A DNA stretch of 64,000 nucleotides. Origin: Streptosporangium sp040640155 (GTDB lineage: Bacteria; Actinomycetota; Actinomycetes; Streptosporangiales; Streptosporangiaceae). The stretch spans positions 1 to 64,000 of the forward strand of contig NZ_JBFABE010000018.1 in the NCBI RefSeq assembly GCF_040640155.1. The letters are read 5' to 3'. Made by a program: the position numbers and the translations under genes. Below the pieces are notes generated by a model. It had not been told where the DNA came from and ran no database searches. It was given only the letters and a program-made list of their open reading frames with translations. Each line of letters starts with the position of its first letter. Positions within the stretch are counted from its first letter, which is position 1. Of this stretch, positions 41,446 to 50,679 are shown in pieces.

Positions 41446-42734
41446 GGCCGCCGGGCTCGAACTCCACGGGCTCCACGGGCTCCACGGGCCGGGAGTTCAA
41501 CCTGCTCTGGGGCGGCCAGACGGTGAGCCTCCTCGGGGACCGGATCACGGTGTTCGTGGTGCCCGCCCTGATGATCTTCGCGTTGGGCGCCTCGCCGTTC
41601 GAGGTGGGCGTCGTGGCCATGGCCCAGTACCTCGGCATCCCCCTGCTGGGACCGATCGCCGGCGTGCTGGTCGACCGGTGGGACCAGCGCCTGACCCTGG
41701 TGATGTGCGACCTGGTGAGGCTGGCGGCGGTGCTGGCCATGCCCGTGGCCTACTGGCTGGGGGTGCTGTCGACACCGGTGCTGTTCGCCTGCGTGGCGCT
41801 GATCAGCGGCGCCACGATCTTCTTCAACGTCGGGTACCTCGTGGCCGTGCCCGCCGCGGTGCCGCAGGACCGGCTGGTCGGGGCGTACTCGCGCCTGGAG
41901 GGCAGCAGGACGGTGTCCGAGGTGGCCGGCCCCTCGGTGGCCGCGGGGCTGTACCACGCGCTCGGGGTGGCCGCGCTGCTCGTGGACGCGGCGACGTACC
42001 TGATCTCCGCCGTCTGCCTCCGCTCCATGCGATCCTGGGGAACCAGGACGGTCCAGCACGGTTCGGTGCTGTCGCGGCTGGGCCTGGGGTTCAAGCTGAA
42101 CTGGGCCGACCCGGTCCTGCGCCGTGTGATCGTCGCCGCCGTGATCCTGAACTCGGGCGGGCCGATCTTCGTCACGGTCCTGCCGGTGCTCGCCTACCAG
42201 GGCCTGGGCGTCTCGGTCGGCGTGTTCGGGGCGGTGATGTCGGTGGCCGCGGTCGGCGCGGTGCTCGGCGCGCTCGTCGCACCCAGGATCGCCGGCAGGC
42301 TGGGCCTGGGGCGGACCATGGCGTGGGCACTGCTGCTGCACTGCCTGGCCGGCCTGGGCGTCCTCGCCGCGCCCGCGCTGCCGCCCGCGCTCGTGATCGG
42401 CATGACCATCGGGTTCTACGGTTTCTTCATGTCGTGCATCAACGTCTGCAGCGCCCCGATCCGGCAGTCGCGGATGGCGGCCGACAACCAGGGAGTGACG
42501 CACGCGGCCTTCCGCACCGCCACCTGGGGGGTGATCCCGCTGGCCGCCTTCCTCGGCGGCCTGGGGGTCACCCTGCTGACCGACGACCTCGGCGTGCTCG
42601 ACGCGACCAGGGTGGTGATGGTCGCCGGCACCCTGCTGGCCGCCCTGTCGTTCCTGCCGGCGACGAGGATCCAGCCGCTGCTCGACGAGGCCGGACGGCG
42701 GCCCGAGCCGGAACCCTCGGAGAGCACGGCATGA
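41442..42734 (+). CDS. MFS exporter of the biosynthetic operon
   Basis: 430-aa transporter, about 12 TM helices, enterobactin exporter/macrolide-efflux type (FNLLWGGQTVSLLGDRITVFVVP; GVLVDRWDQRLTLVMCD). GTG start overlaps the upstream stop. The first 15 residues contain a short NSTGSTGSTG repeat. Location inside the operon suggests it exports the final product, giving self-protection. No other resistance gene is seen in the cluster. Confidence 0.9.
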   Translation: MRPPGSNSTGSTGSTGREFNLLWGGQTVSLLGDRITVFVVPALMIFALGASPFEVGVVAMAQYLGIPLLGPIAGVLVDRWDQRLTLVMCDLVRLAAVLAMPVAYWLGVLSTPVLFACVALISGATIFFNVGYLVAVPAAVPQDRLVGAYSRLEGSRTVSEVAGPSVAAGLYHALGVAALLVDAATYLISAVCLRSMRSWGTRTVQHGSVLSRLGLGFKLNWADPVLRRVIVAAVILNSGGPIFVTVLPVLAYQGLGVSVGVFGAVMSVAAVGAVLGALVAPRIAGRLGLGRTMAWALLLHCLAGLGVLAAPALPPALVIGMTIGFYGFFMSCINVCSAPIRQSRMAADNQGVTHAAFRTATWGVIPLAAFLGGLGVTLLTDDLGVLDATRVVMVAGTLLAALSFLPATRIQPLLDEAGRRPEPEPSESTA

Positions 42735-43621
42735 CGGCGCGGCGGAGGACCGTGCTGATCACGGGGACGTCGTCGGGCATCGGCCTGGCCACCGCGGTCA
42801 CCGCGGCCGGGGCCGGGTTCACCGTGGTGGCGACGTTACGCGATCCGGACGGGGCGCACGCCCTGCGGGAGGCGGCCGACGAGGCGGGGGTCACGCTGGA
42901 CGTCCGCCGCCTCGACGTCACCGACGAGGAGTCCGTCGCCACCTGCCTGAAGGGGGTGCGCGAGACCTACGGGCGGCTGGACGCGGTGGTCAACAACGCC
43001 GGGATCTCCAACTTCGACCCCACCATGGAGATGTCGACGACGCGGGCCCTGCGGGCCAACCTGGAGGTGAACTTCTTCGGGGTCGTCGCCGTGAGCCGCG
43101 CCGCGATGCCGCTGCTGCGCGCCTGCGGGGGCCGCCTGCTGAGCGTCGGCAGCGTCCACGGGGTCGTCGGCCAGCCCTTCAACGAGGCGTACGCGGCGGC
43201 CAAGTTCGCCGTCGAGGGCTTCATGGAGAGCCTCGCGCCGGTCGCGGCCGAGCACGGCGTGAAGGTCTGCGTGGTCGTGCCCGGCTTCGTGCGCGACACC
43301 CGGTTCGGCTACTTCCCCGACATCAACCGGGAGACGATCCGGGCCGCCTCCGGCCCGTACGCCCGGACGTTCACCGACTACCTCGACTGGGTGGTCGGTC
43401 ACGGCTGGGGAGGGGCGAGCCAGACGAGGTGGGAGGTGGCCGAGGTGGTGGTGCGCGCGCTGACCGCGGAGGACCCGCCGTTCCGCGTCCCGACCAGCGA
43501 CCGGGTGGCCGAGTACCTGGCGCGCAAGCTCGCCGACACGGACGGTTCGGCGATCCAGGCCCTGGCCAGGACCTGGATCGCGGGCGCCGAGGGCGCCGAG
43601 CGGGGGGTGGGGCCGGCGTGA
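42731..43621 (+). CDS. Short-chain dehydrogenase/reductase
   Basis: 296-aa SDR. Cofactor motif TGTSSGIG (residues 11-18), NNAGISN, catalytic Ser in LLSVGSVHG, and Tyr/Lys in YAAAKFAVEG. Classical SDR length with a C-terminal extension. NADPH preference is suggested by the Arg after strand 2 (TLRDPDG). ATGA coupling to the MFS gene and GTGA to the thioesterase gene. It may reduce a ketone or imine that arises from the amine oxidase step. Confidence 0.92.
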   Translation: MTARRRTVLITGTSSGIGLATAVTAAGAGFTVVATLRDPDGAHALREAADEAGVTLDVRRLDVTDEESVATCLKGVRETYGRLDAVVNNAGISNFDPTMEMSTTRALRANLEVNFFGVVAVSRAAMPLLRACGGRLLSVGSVHGVVGQPFNEAYAAAKFAVEGFMESLAPVAAEHGVKVCVVVPGFVRDTRFGYFPDINRETIRAASGPYARTFTDYLDWVVGHGWGGASQTRWEVAEVVVRALTAEDPPFRVPTSDRVAEYLARKLADTDGSAIQALARTWIAGAEGAERGVGPA

Positions 43622-44040
43622 GCGCGGAGAGGGACCCGTCCCCGGCCGCCTGCGAACAGGACCCGGCCTGCCGGGCGCTCGGCATCGCCGTCGAGGAGGT
43701 CACCGTCGGGCGGGCACGGCTGAGCATGCGCGTCTCCGAGGACATGCTGAACGGGCACGGCATCGCCCACGGCGGATACCTGTTCCTGCTCGCCGACGCC
43801 GCGTTCTCCTACGCCTGCAACAGCCACGGCCCGGTCACGCTGGCGCACAGCGCGCAGGTGACGTTCCTGCGCCCGGCCGCCGCCGGCGACGACCTGGTGG
43901 CCGAGGCGGCCGAGCGCGTCCGGTACGGCAGGGGCGGCGTGTACGACGTGACCGTGCGGCACGCCTCGGGCGAGGTCGTCGCCGAGTTCCGCGGGCAGAG
44001 CGTGACGGTCTCCGGCACCCCCGGGAGGCCGCCGCGATGA
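43618..44040 (+). CDS. PaaI-type hotdog thioesterase
   Basis: 140-aa hotdog-fold acyl-CoA thioesterase, same length as E. coli PaaI. Signature NGHGIAHGGYLFLLADAAFSYACNS in parts; HGG and the following helix Asp are the catalytic region. C-terminal beta strands VTFLRPAAAGDDLVAEA. GTG start overlaps the SDR stop. Pairing with PaaK-like ligases mirrors the paa pathway, where it rescues CoA trapped as wrong acyl esters; here it may release or proofread acyl-CoA or carrier-bound intermediates. No type I or II NRPS thioesterase is present. Confidence 0.9.
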   Translation: MSAERDPSPAACEQDPACRALGIAVEEVTVGRARLSMRVSEDMLNGHGIAHGGYLFLLADAAFSYACNSHGPVTLAHSAQVTFLRPAAAGDDLVAEAAERVRYGRGGVYDVTVRHASGEVVAEFRGQSVTVSGTPGRPPR

Positions 44041-44125
44041 CGGCGGCCGTCGTCACGCGCCGCCCGCGCCTCGTTCCGATTCCACGGTGCCGGCCCGGCA
44101 CACCGACCAGACAGGGGAGCAGCAC

Positions 44126-45388
44126 ATGCCCGCCAAGCCACTGCACGTCCTGATCGACTTCGCCCGGCGGAACTCCCCGTTCTACGCGGAGCTGTACCGT
44201 GACGTGCCGGACGTCGTCTCCGACCTGACCCAACTGCCGATCATCGACCAGAAGGCGTTCTGGGCAGCGAACACGTGGCCGGACAACCGGCTGCTGACCG
44301 GGCCGCTGACCGACGCCGGCGTGTACACCTCCGGCGGCACCACCGGGGCGCCGAAGTTCTCCCCGTGGACCCGCACCGAGCACGCGGACTCGGTGACCGC
44401 GTTCGGCGCCGGCATGGCCAGGGCCGGCCTGAGGCCGGGGCACCGGGTGGCGAACCTGTTCTTCGCAGGGGAACTGTACGGGGGGTTCCTCTACATCGAG
44501 AACGCCCTGCACCACGCCCCGGTGGAGAACGTGCGGCTGCCCGTGGGCGGCTCCACGACGAACGAGTACGTCGCCGACCTGATCGCGACCTTCGGCGTCA
44601 ACGTGCTGGCGGGCCCGCCGATGAAACTCGGCGCGGTGGCCGACGTGGTGAGCGCCCGGGGCCAGGCGGCCGACACGGTGGAGCTGCTGCTGTTCGGCGG
44701 CGACCTCCTCTTCGACGACCTGCGGCCCCGGCTGGCCGGGGCCTTTCCCCGGGCCGTGATCGCCTCGCTCGGGTACGCGTCGGTGGACGGCGGGCTGATC
44801 GGCGCCCCGGTGCCGGGCGACGACCCGCGGGTCCACGAGGCCTTCCCCGACCGCACGATCGTGGAGCTGGTCGACGAGGTGACCGGCGAGCCGATCACCT
44901 CACCCGGCGTCCCGGGCCGCGTGGTGGTCACCAACCTGTTCCGGACCCTGATGCCGGTCATCCGGTATCCGGTCGGGGACCTGGCCGAGTGGGTCGACGA
45001 CGACCGTCGCCGGTTCCGGCTGGTCGGCAGGGCGATCGAGGGCGCCAGGGTGGCGATGGTGACGATGAGGACCGAGGACGTCCGCGCGGCGCTCGCCTCG
45101 GCCGACCCGGACCGGGTCGTTTCCGGGGTGCAGCTGGTGCAGCGCCGCTGGGACGGCAAGGACGGCCTGGTGCTGCGGCTCGCCCACGCCTGCGCCGGGG
45201 AGCCCCCGGCGGAGCTGACCCGCAGGCTCGTCGACGCGGTCCACGAGGCCCGCCCGCTGTACCCCGACCACGCCGGCGAGGGCTTCATCCACCCCCTGTC
45301 GATCGAGTGGGTGCGGCCGTCCGGCCTGGTGACGAACCCGCGCACCGGCAAGCTGGTGCAGGTGGTGGACGAACGCCCCCACTCCTGA
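44126..45388 (+). CDS. PaaK-like adenylate-forming enzyme 2
   Basis: 420-aa PaaK-type ANL enzyme, last gene of the operon. N-terminus LIDFARRNSPFYAELYRDVPD is typical of PaaK; P-loop YTSGGTTGAPKFSPWTRTE; VTNLFRTLMPVIRYPVGDLAEW corresponds to the hinge region. C-terminus ends NPRTGKLVQV with the expected Lys. The 85-nt gap before it is bridged by a 38-codon reading frame that begins by ATGA at 44037, which may keep ribosomes moving. Only distantly similar to the paralogue at 40147, so a different acid is likely. Confidence 0.85.
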   Translation: MPAKPLHVLIDFARRNSPFYAELYRDVPDVVSDLTQLPIIDQKAFWAANTWPDNRLLTGPLTDAGVYTSGGTTGAPKFSPWTRTEHADSVTAFGAGMARAGLRPGHRVANLFFAGELYGGFLYIENALHHAPVENVRLPVGGSTTNEYVADLIATFGVNVLAGPPMKLGAVADVVSARGQAADTVELLLFGGDLLFDDLRPRLAGAFPRAVIASLGYASVDGGLIGAPVPGDDPRVHEAFPDRTIVELVDEVTGEPITSPGVPGRVVVTNLFRTLMPVIRYPVGDLAEWVDDDRRRFRLVGRAIEGARVAMVTMRTEDVRAALASADPDRVVSGVQLVQRRWDGKDGLVLRLAHACAGEPPAELTRRLVDAVHEARPLYPDHAGEGFIHPLSIEWVRPSGLVTNPRTGKLVQVVDERPHS

Positions 45389-45790
45389 GCTCCTCCCGCC
45401 CGGCCCGCGACGGCGCCGCCCGGGGACGGGAAAGGTTCGGCACCTTGCCTCACGTGCTCGCTGTCACCGTGGAAGGCAACGGGTCGGCCCCCTCACGTGG
45501 TAGAGGCCGCGATCATCCCCGTCAACGCGGGCCGGCCGTTCATCCAGTCGGGTGAACCATTCCGATTCGGCCGCCAAGGCCCGTCAACCGTCACATCACC
45601 GATCAGTACATCGCCGACACGGTAATCGTCGAAAGGCGGGTGGAAACGGCCTCCGGCGGACGGAGTGTGAACACGCGGCCTGGCGTGAGTCAGCACAATG
45701 ATCATGCGGGGGAGTAATGCATGTCACATGCTCGTCACCGACCATGAGGTCCCGGGACCGGTCCCGGTGAGACCGGCGCAGCATGGTGAC
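45389..45790. other. Intergenic region, no supportable gene
   Basis: About 400 bp between the operon end and a lipoprotein gene. A 70-codon minus-strand frame (45493-45705) has weak codon bias and no ribosome-binding site. A 17-codon frame at 45719 follows GGGGGAG and could be a leader peptide of the lipoprotein gene; support is weak. Confidence 0.4.
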
Positions 45791-46375
45791 ATGACACCTC
45801 TGACGTTCCGTTTCCTGGCCGCCGCGGCATGTGCACTCATGACGACGGTCGTCTCGGCGGGCTGCGGCGGCGCCCAGGTGAACGGCGCCGGTTCCGCGGG
45901 CGCGTCGCCCGCCGCCTCGAAGAGCGCGACCGGTTCCCCGACCGGCGGTTCGGCGACCAAGCCCGCCCCGACCCCGACGGCCGGCGGTTCGGTGACCGAA
46001 CCCGTTCCGACCCCGACACGGCCGAGCGCCCGGAACGGTACGAACTACAAGGCCTGTTCCGACGGTAGGTGCGAGATCGCCGTGTCCAAACGGGTCAAGC
46101 TCAAGTTCTCCAAGTCTACGACCACCCTGACGATAAAGAAGGTGTACGCCGACTACATCGTGGTACGCCGGGCCTCACCCGACGGATATGTCGACCTCAG
46201 CGTCGGTGCGGGCTGCAAGGTCAGCTTCTACGAGTACTTCGAGTTCGGATGGGGCGGCACGTGGTGCTCGGGAAAACCGTTGAGAGAAAATAAGTACGCC
46301 TACCAGGTCAAACGAATCATGACTGTCAAGAGCATCACCGACGGCACCGCGATCCTGGACCTGAAGTCCTGGTGA
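45791..46375 (+). CDS. Putative secreted lipoprotein, unknown function
   Basis: 194-aa exported protein, family not recognised. Signal sequence FRFLAAAACALMTTVVSAGC ends in a Cys with an imperfect lipobox (SAGC), then a Ser/Thr/Pro linker with two GGS(A/V)T(K/E)P-(A/V)PTPT repeats (about 45-80), then a compact C-terminal domain with four cysteines (KACSDGRCE, GAGCKVSF, GTWCSGK), likely two disulfides. GC content falls in the C-terminal half (AAGTTCTCCAAGTCTACGA region), less typical of the window. ATG 45791 starts the signal; the frame is open upstream to 45698. Confidence 0.65.
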   Translation: MTPLTFRFLAAAACALMTTVVSAGCGGAQVNGAGSAGASPAASKSATGSPTGGSATKPAPTPTAGGSVTEPVPTPTRPSARNGTNYKACSDGRCEIAVSKRVKLKFSKSTTTLTIKKVYADYIVVRRASPDGYVDLSVGAGCKVSFYEYFEFGWGGTWCSGKPLRENKYAYQVKRIMTVKSITDGTAILDLKSW

Positions 46376-46790
46376 GATCACCCGGGCGGGGTGGCCGGGC
46401 CCGGTGCCGGCGGCGGGCCGCGGTCTCCGGGCCGCGGCCCCGGTCCGCCCGTCCCGGTGCGAGGTCACCGCCGCGGAGGCGCGGGTTCCCGTGGTCGCGG
46501 GATCGTGATCCCGCGAGGCGGGCGCGGAGGGCGGCGCGGCCGAACGCGCGTGAGCCGCCCACGGCGTCGTCGACGATGACCCCGTGCCCGGCCGTCCGCC
46601 GCTCCTTGTCGCCGTGGGTCACCCACGACCACGAGGAGAAGCCGGATGCGCGCGTCCGGATCACGTGAGCGCACCGGCCCCCGGAGGTCATGCCCCGGCC
46701 GGTGTCCGCGCCGCCCGGTGCGCGCGGTGCGCCGGAGCCGGGCCCCTCGCTCCCCGGGCAGGACGGTGTCAGAAAGCCGTTTCCCGGCCG
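46376..46790. other. Intergenic region, no supportable gene
   Basis: About 415 bp. Several overlapping frames exist on both strands but none has family similarity, a ribosome-binding site or consistent codon bias. Could be a decayed gene; nothing recognisable remains. Confidence 0.4.
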
Positions 46791-46833
46791 TTGACGCGCC
46801 CGTAGCGTGTATGTAACCTTTGGCCAACGCTAA
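46791..46833 (+). promoter_or_regulatory. Promoter and half-operator of the GH87 gene
   Basis: -35 TTGACG (46791-46796), 17-bp spacer, -10 TAACCT (46814-46819). AACGCTAA (46826-46833) just downstream matches 7 of 8 bases of the AGCGCTAA half of the perfect palindrome at 51197-51210, so both genes may answer to the same LacI-type repressor. The leader to the start is about 160 nt and partly AT-rich. Confidence 0.45.
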
Positions 46834-46991
46834 GCAAAAACTGTACAAAAACATGCAGTCTTTTTGACTCTCCTCGTAATTCCTCAGGGACGCGCCGCAG
46901 CCGTGCACCTGCCCCCCACCCGTGAGCGCCGAGGGCGTCCGCCTTCACGCCCCGACCCCGTCGTGCATGACGAGAGACAGAGGAAACGCGG

Positions 46992-49900
46992 ATGAGAAAG
47001 CCGTACGGACCGTTGAGGCTGGTGGCGGCCGTGGTCGCGACCGGCCTGCTGGTGATGGGGGCGGCCGTCCCGGCCTCCGCCGCGGCCGGCCCCAACCTGT
47101 CGCCGGGCAAGGCGACCCAGGCCTCCGGCTCCACGGCCGGCCACGAGGTGTCGGCCGTCAACGACGGCGACCAGTCCACCTACTGGGAGAGCGCCAACAA
47201 CACCTTCCCCGGATGGGCGCGAATCGACCTGGGCGCCGCCACGAGCGTCGACCGGGTCGTCCTGAAGGTGCCCGCCCCGGTCGTCTGGCAGACCCGCACC
47301 CAGACGCTCTCGATCCAGGGAAGCTCCGACGGCTCCACCTACAGCACGGTCGTGGCCTCGGCGAACCACACGTTCGACCCGGCCACCGGCAACACGGTCA
47401 CGATCGGCTTCGGCGCCGCGACCCACCGGTACTGGCGCGTCAACGTCACCGCCAACACCGGCTGGCCCGCCGCGCAGATCTCCGAGTTCGAGATCTACGG
47501 CGCCGCCGGCACCGGCGACACCCAGAACCCGTCGGCCCCCGGCAACCTCGCCCTCACCCAGCCGGCCGCCGGTCAGATCAGGCTCACCTGGAACGCCTCG
47601 ACCGACAACGTGGGCGTCACCGGCTACGACGTCTACGCAGGCGGGCAGCTGCGGGGCAGCGTCGGCACCGTGCTGACCTACACCGACACCCAGCCGGCGT
47701 CGGCGACCGTGACGTACACGGTGCGCGCCAGGGACGCGGCGGGCAACCGCTCGGCCGAGAGCAACGCCGTCACCCGCACCGGCACCGGCGACCCCGGGAC
47801 GAACCTGGCGACCGGCAAGGAGATCACCGCCTCCGGCCACGTGCACAACTTCGTCGCCGCCAACGCGAACGACGGAAACCCCGCCACCTACTGGGAGGCG
47901 AATTCAGGGGCGTTCCCGAACACGCTGACCGTCAGGCTCGGGGCCGACGCCTCCGTCAACGCGGTCGTCGTCAGGCTCAACCCCGACCCCTCCTGGGGCC
48001 CCCGCACGCAGAACATCCAGGTCCTGGGCCGCGAGCGGAACGCCACGACCTACCAGAACCTGGCGTCGGCGGCGAACCGCACCTTCGACCCGGCCTCCGG
48101 CAACACGGTACGGATCGACGTGTCCGCGAACGTCGCCGACGTCCAGCTGAGGTTCACCGCCAACAGCGGCGCGCCCGGCGGGCAGGTCGCCGAGTTCCAG
48201 GTCCTCGGCACCCCCGCGCCGAACCCCGACCTCACGGTCACGAACCTGTCGTGGACGCCGGCCGCCCCGACCGAGACCGGCGCGATCACGCTGTCGGCCA
48301 CGGTCAGGAACGCGGGCAACGCCGCCTCTCCCGCCGACAGCGTCACCCTCTCCCTCGCCGGGACGCAGGTGGCGACCGTCGCGATCCCCGCCCTGGCCGC
48401 CGGCGCGAGCGCCACGGTCACCCAGAACATCGGCACCCGGGGCGCGGGCAGCTACGCGGTCGTCGCCAGGGTGGACGCCGACAACACGGTCGCCGAGCGG
48501 AACGAGGACAACAACACCCTCACCGCGTCCTCGCCGCTGGTGGTCACCGAGGCCCCCGGCCCTGACCTGCAGGTGCTCGGCATCACCTCCAACCCCGCGA
48601 ACCCGGCCGTCGGAGCGTCCGTCACGTTCACCGTGGCGGTGCGGAACCGCGGCAGCGCCGCGACGGGCGCGGCCACGGTCACCCGCCTGACGGCGGGGAG
48701 CACCACGCTCAACACCACGACCCCCTCGATCGCCGCCGGCGCCACCGCCAACGTGGCCGTCAGCGGAAGCTGGACCGCCGTCAGCGGCGGCGCCACGCTC
48801 ACCGCGACCGCCGACGCGACGAACACCGTCACCGAGACCAACGAGACCAACAACACGTTCTCGCAGGCCATCGTGGTCGGGCGCGGCGCCGCCGTCCCGT
48901 GGACCGAGTACGAGGCCGAGGCCGCCACCTACCAGGGCACGCTGCTGGAGGCCGACCCGCTGCGCACGTTCGGGCACACCAACTTCGCCACCGAGTCCTC
49001 CGGGCGCAAGTCGGTGCGGCTGAACAGCACCGGGCAGTTCGTCGAGTTCACCTCGACGGCCCCGTCCAACTCGATCGTGGTGCGCAACTCCATCCCCGAC
49101 GCCCCGAACGGCGGCGGCATCGAGGCGAGCATCAGCCTCTACGTCAACGGCACCTTCTCCAGGAAGCTGACGCTCTCCTCACGCCACAGCTGGCTGTACG
49201 GCGACACCGACGGCCCCGAGGCGCTGTCGAACACCCCCCAGGCCGACGCCCGGCGGCTGTTCGACGAGTCCAACGCGCTGCTCTCGCAGACCTACCCGGC
49301 CGGGACGAAGTTCCGGCTGCAGCGTGACGCCTCCGACACGGCCTCGTTCTACATCATCGACCTGATCGACCTGGAGCAGGTGGCGCCGCCGACGAGCCAG
49401 CCGGCCGGATGTACCTCGATCACCACCTACGGCGCGATCCCCGACGACGGGCTCGACGACACGGCCGCCCTGCAGCGGGCGGTGACCGACGACCAGAACG
49501 GCGTCATCGGCTGCGTGTGGATCCCGGCGGGGCAGTGGCGCCAGGAGAAGAAGATCCTCACCGACGACCCGCTGAACCGGGGTCAGTGGAACCAGGTGGG
49601 CATCAGGGACGTCACCATCCGCGGCGCGGGCATGTGGCACTCCCGGCTCTACACGCTGACCGAGCCGCAGGACGCGGTGGGCGGCATCAACCACCCGCAC
49701 GAGGGCAACTTCGGCTTCGACATCGACAGCAACACCCAGATCTCCGACATCGCCATCTTCGGCTCGGGCCGCATCCGCGGCGGGGACGGCAACGACGAGG
49801 GTGGCGTGGGCCTGAACGGCCGGTTCGGCCAGAACACGAAGATCACCAACGTGTGGATCGAGCACGCCAACGTGGGCGCCTGGGTCGGCCGCGACTACGA

Positions 49901-50630
49901 CAACATCCCGGCCCTGTGGGGTCCCGGCGACAACCTGCTGTTCAGCGGCATGCGCATCCGCAACACCTACGCCGACGGCATCAACTTCACCAACGGCACG
50001 CGCAACTCGAAGGTGTTCAACTCCTCGTTCCGCACGACCGGCGACGACGCCCTGGCGATCTGGGCCAACCAGGCCGTGAAGGACCAGGTCGTCGACAACA
50101 CCCACGACAACCACTTCGTCAACAACACCGTCCAGCTCCCCTGGCGGGCGAACGGCATCGCGATCTACGGCGGGTACGACAACTCCGCCGAGAACAACCT
50201 GATCTACGACACGATGAACTACCCCGGCATCATGCTGGCGACCGACCACAGCCCGCTGCCCTTCTCGGGGACCACGCTGCTCGCCAACAACGGGATCTAC
50301 CGGAGCGGCGGCGTCTTCTGGAACGAGGACCAGGAGTTCGGCGCCATCACGCTGTTCCCGTCGACCAAGGACATCACCGGCGTCACCATCCGTGACACCG
50401 ACATCCACGACTCGACCTACGACGGCATCCAGTTCAAGACGGGCGGCGGCAACATGCCGAACGTCGCGATCACCAACGTGAGGATCACCAAGTCCAACAA
50501 CGGCGCAGGGATCCTGGCCATGGGCGGCGCCCGGGGCAACGCGACGCTGACGAACGTCACGATCAGCGGCTCGGCCGACGGTGACATCGTGAAGGAACCG
50601 GGGTCGAGCTTCGTCATCACGAGGAACTGA
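46992..50630 (+). CDS. Secreted GH87 alpha-1,3-glucanase (mutanase-type), multidomain
   Basis: 1212-aa exported enzyme that cleaves alpha-1,3-glucan. Signal VVATGLLVMGAAVPASAAA; F5/8 type C (discoidin) module about 35-172; fibronectin type III about 180-258; second discoidin module about 262-405; two CARDB-like beta modules about 410-510 and 520-630; CBM6/35-type module about 638-795; GH87 right-handed beta-helix from GCTSITTYGAIPDDGLDD (about 803) to the end. Acidic triad D995 (YADGINF), D1018 and D1019 (TTGDDALAIW) has the same 23/24 spacing as the catalytic Asp of Paenibacillus Agl-FH1 as I recall (1045/1068/1069). Likely attacks fungal cell walls or bacterial alpha-glucan. Confidence 0.92.
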   Translation: MRKPYGPLRLVAAVVATGLLVMGAAVPASAAAGPNLSPGKATQASGSTAGHEVSAVNDGDQSTYWESANNTFPGWARIDLGAATSVDRVVLKVPAPVVWQTRTQTLSIQGSSDGSTYSTVVASANHTFDPATGNTVTIGFGAATHRYWRVNVTANTGWPAAQISEFEIYGAAGTGDTQNPSAPGNLALTQPAAGQIRLTWNASTDNVGVTGYDVYAGGQLRGSVGTVLTYTDTQPASATVTYTVRARDAAGNRSAESNAVTRTGTGDPGTNLATGKEITASGHVHNFVAANANDGNPATYWEANSGAFPNTLTVRLGADASVNAVVVRLNPDPSWGPRTQNIQVLGRERNATTYQNLASAANRTFDPASGNTVRIDVSANVADVQLRFTANSGAPGGQVAEFQVLGTPAPNPDLTVTNLSWTPAAPTETGAITLSATVRNAGNAASPADSVTLSLAGTQVATVAIPALAAGASATVTQNIGTRGAGSYAVVARVDADNTVAERNEDNNTLTASSPLVVTEAPGPDLQVLGITSNPANPAVGASVTFTVAVRNRGSAATGAATVTRLTAGSTTLNTTTPSIAAGATANVAVSGSWTAVSGGATLTATADATNTVTETNETNNTFSQAIVVGRGAAVPWTEYEAEAATYQGTLLEADPLRTFGHTNFATESSGRKSVRLNSTGQFVEFTSTAPSNSIVVRNSIPDAPNGGGIEASISLYVNGTFSRKLTLSSRHSWLYGDTDGPEALSNTPQADARRLFDESNALLSQTYPAGTKFRLQRDASDTASFYIIDLIDLEQVAPPTSQPAGCTSITTYGAIPDDGLDDTAALQRAVTDDQNGVIGCVWIPAGQWRQEKKILTDDPLNRGQWNQVGIRDVTIRGAGMWHSRLYTLTEPQDAVGGINHPHEGNFGFDIDSNTQISDIAIFGSGRIRGGDGNDEGGVGLNGRFGQNTKITNVWIEHANVGAWVGRDYDNIPALWGPGDNLLFSGMRIRNTYADGINFTNGTRNSKVFNSSFRTTGDDALAIWANQAVKDQVVDNTHDNHFVNNTVQLPWRANGIAIYGGYDNSAENNLIYDTMNYPGIMLATDHSPLPFSGTTLLANNGIYRSGGVFWNEDQEFGAITLFPSTKDITGVTIRDTDIHDSTYDGIQFKTGGGNMPNVAITNVRITKSNNGAGILAMGGARGNATLTNVTISGSADGDIVKEPGSSFVITRN

Positions 50631-50636
50631 TCCCTC

Positions 50637-50676
50637 CCGGTGGTCACGCGGGGCCGGCACCCTCCGCGACCACCGG
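50637..50676 (+). terminator. Hairpin after the GH87 gene
   Basis: CCGGTGGTCACGCGG (50637-50651) pairs with CCGCGACCACCGG (50664-50676) with a 2-nt bulge, 7 nt after the stop. Confidence 0.6.
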
Positions 50677-50679
50677 ACC

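Noticed and set aside
32948..45388. Streptothricin, viomycin or blasticidin cluster
   Set aside because: KamA and the A-domain code fit beta-lysine, but no streptolidine, capreomycidine or nucleoside genes, condensation domains or acetyltransferase resistance gene are present.
45493..45705. 70-codon minus-strand ORF
   Set aside because: GC at third positions only about 70 percent, no ribosome-binding site and no recognisable motif.
46335..46908. Overlapping minus-strand frames in the gap before the GH87 gene
   Set aside because: Basic low-complexity translations without family features or ribosome-binding site; they overlap each other in different frames.
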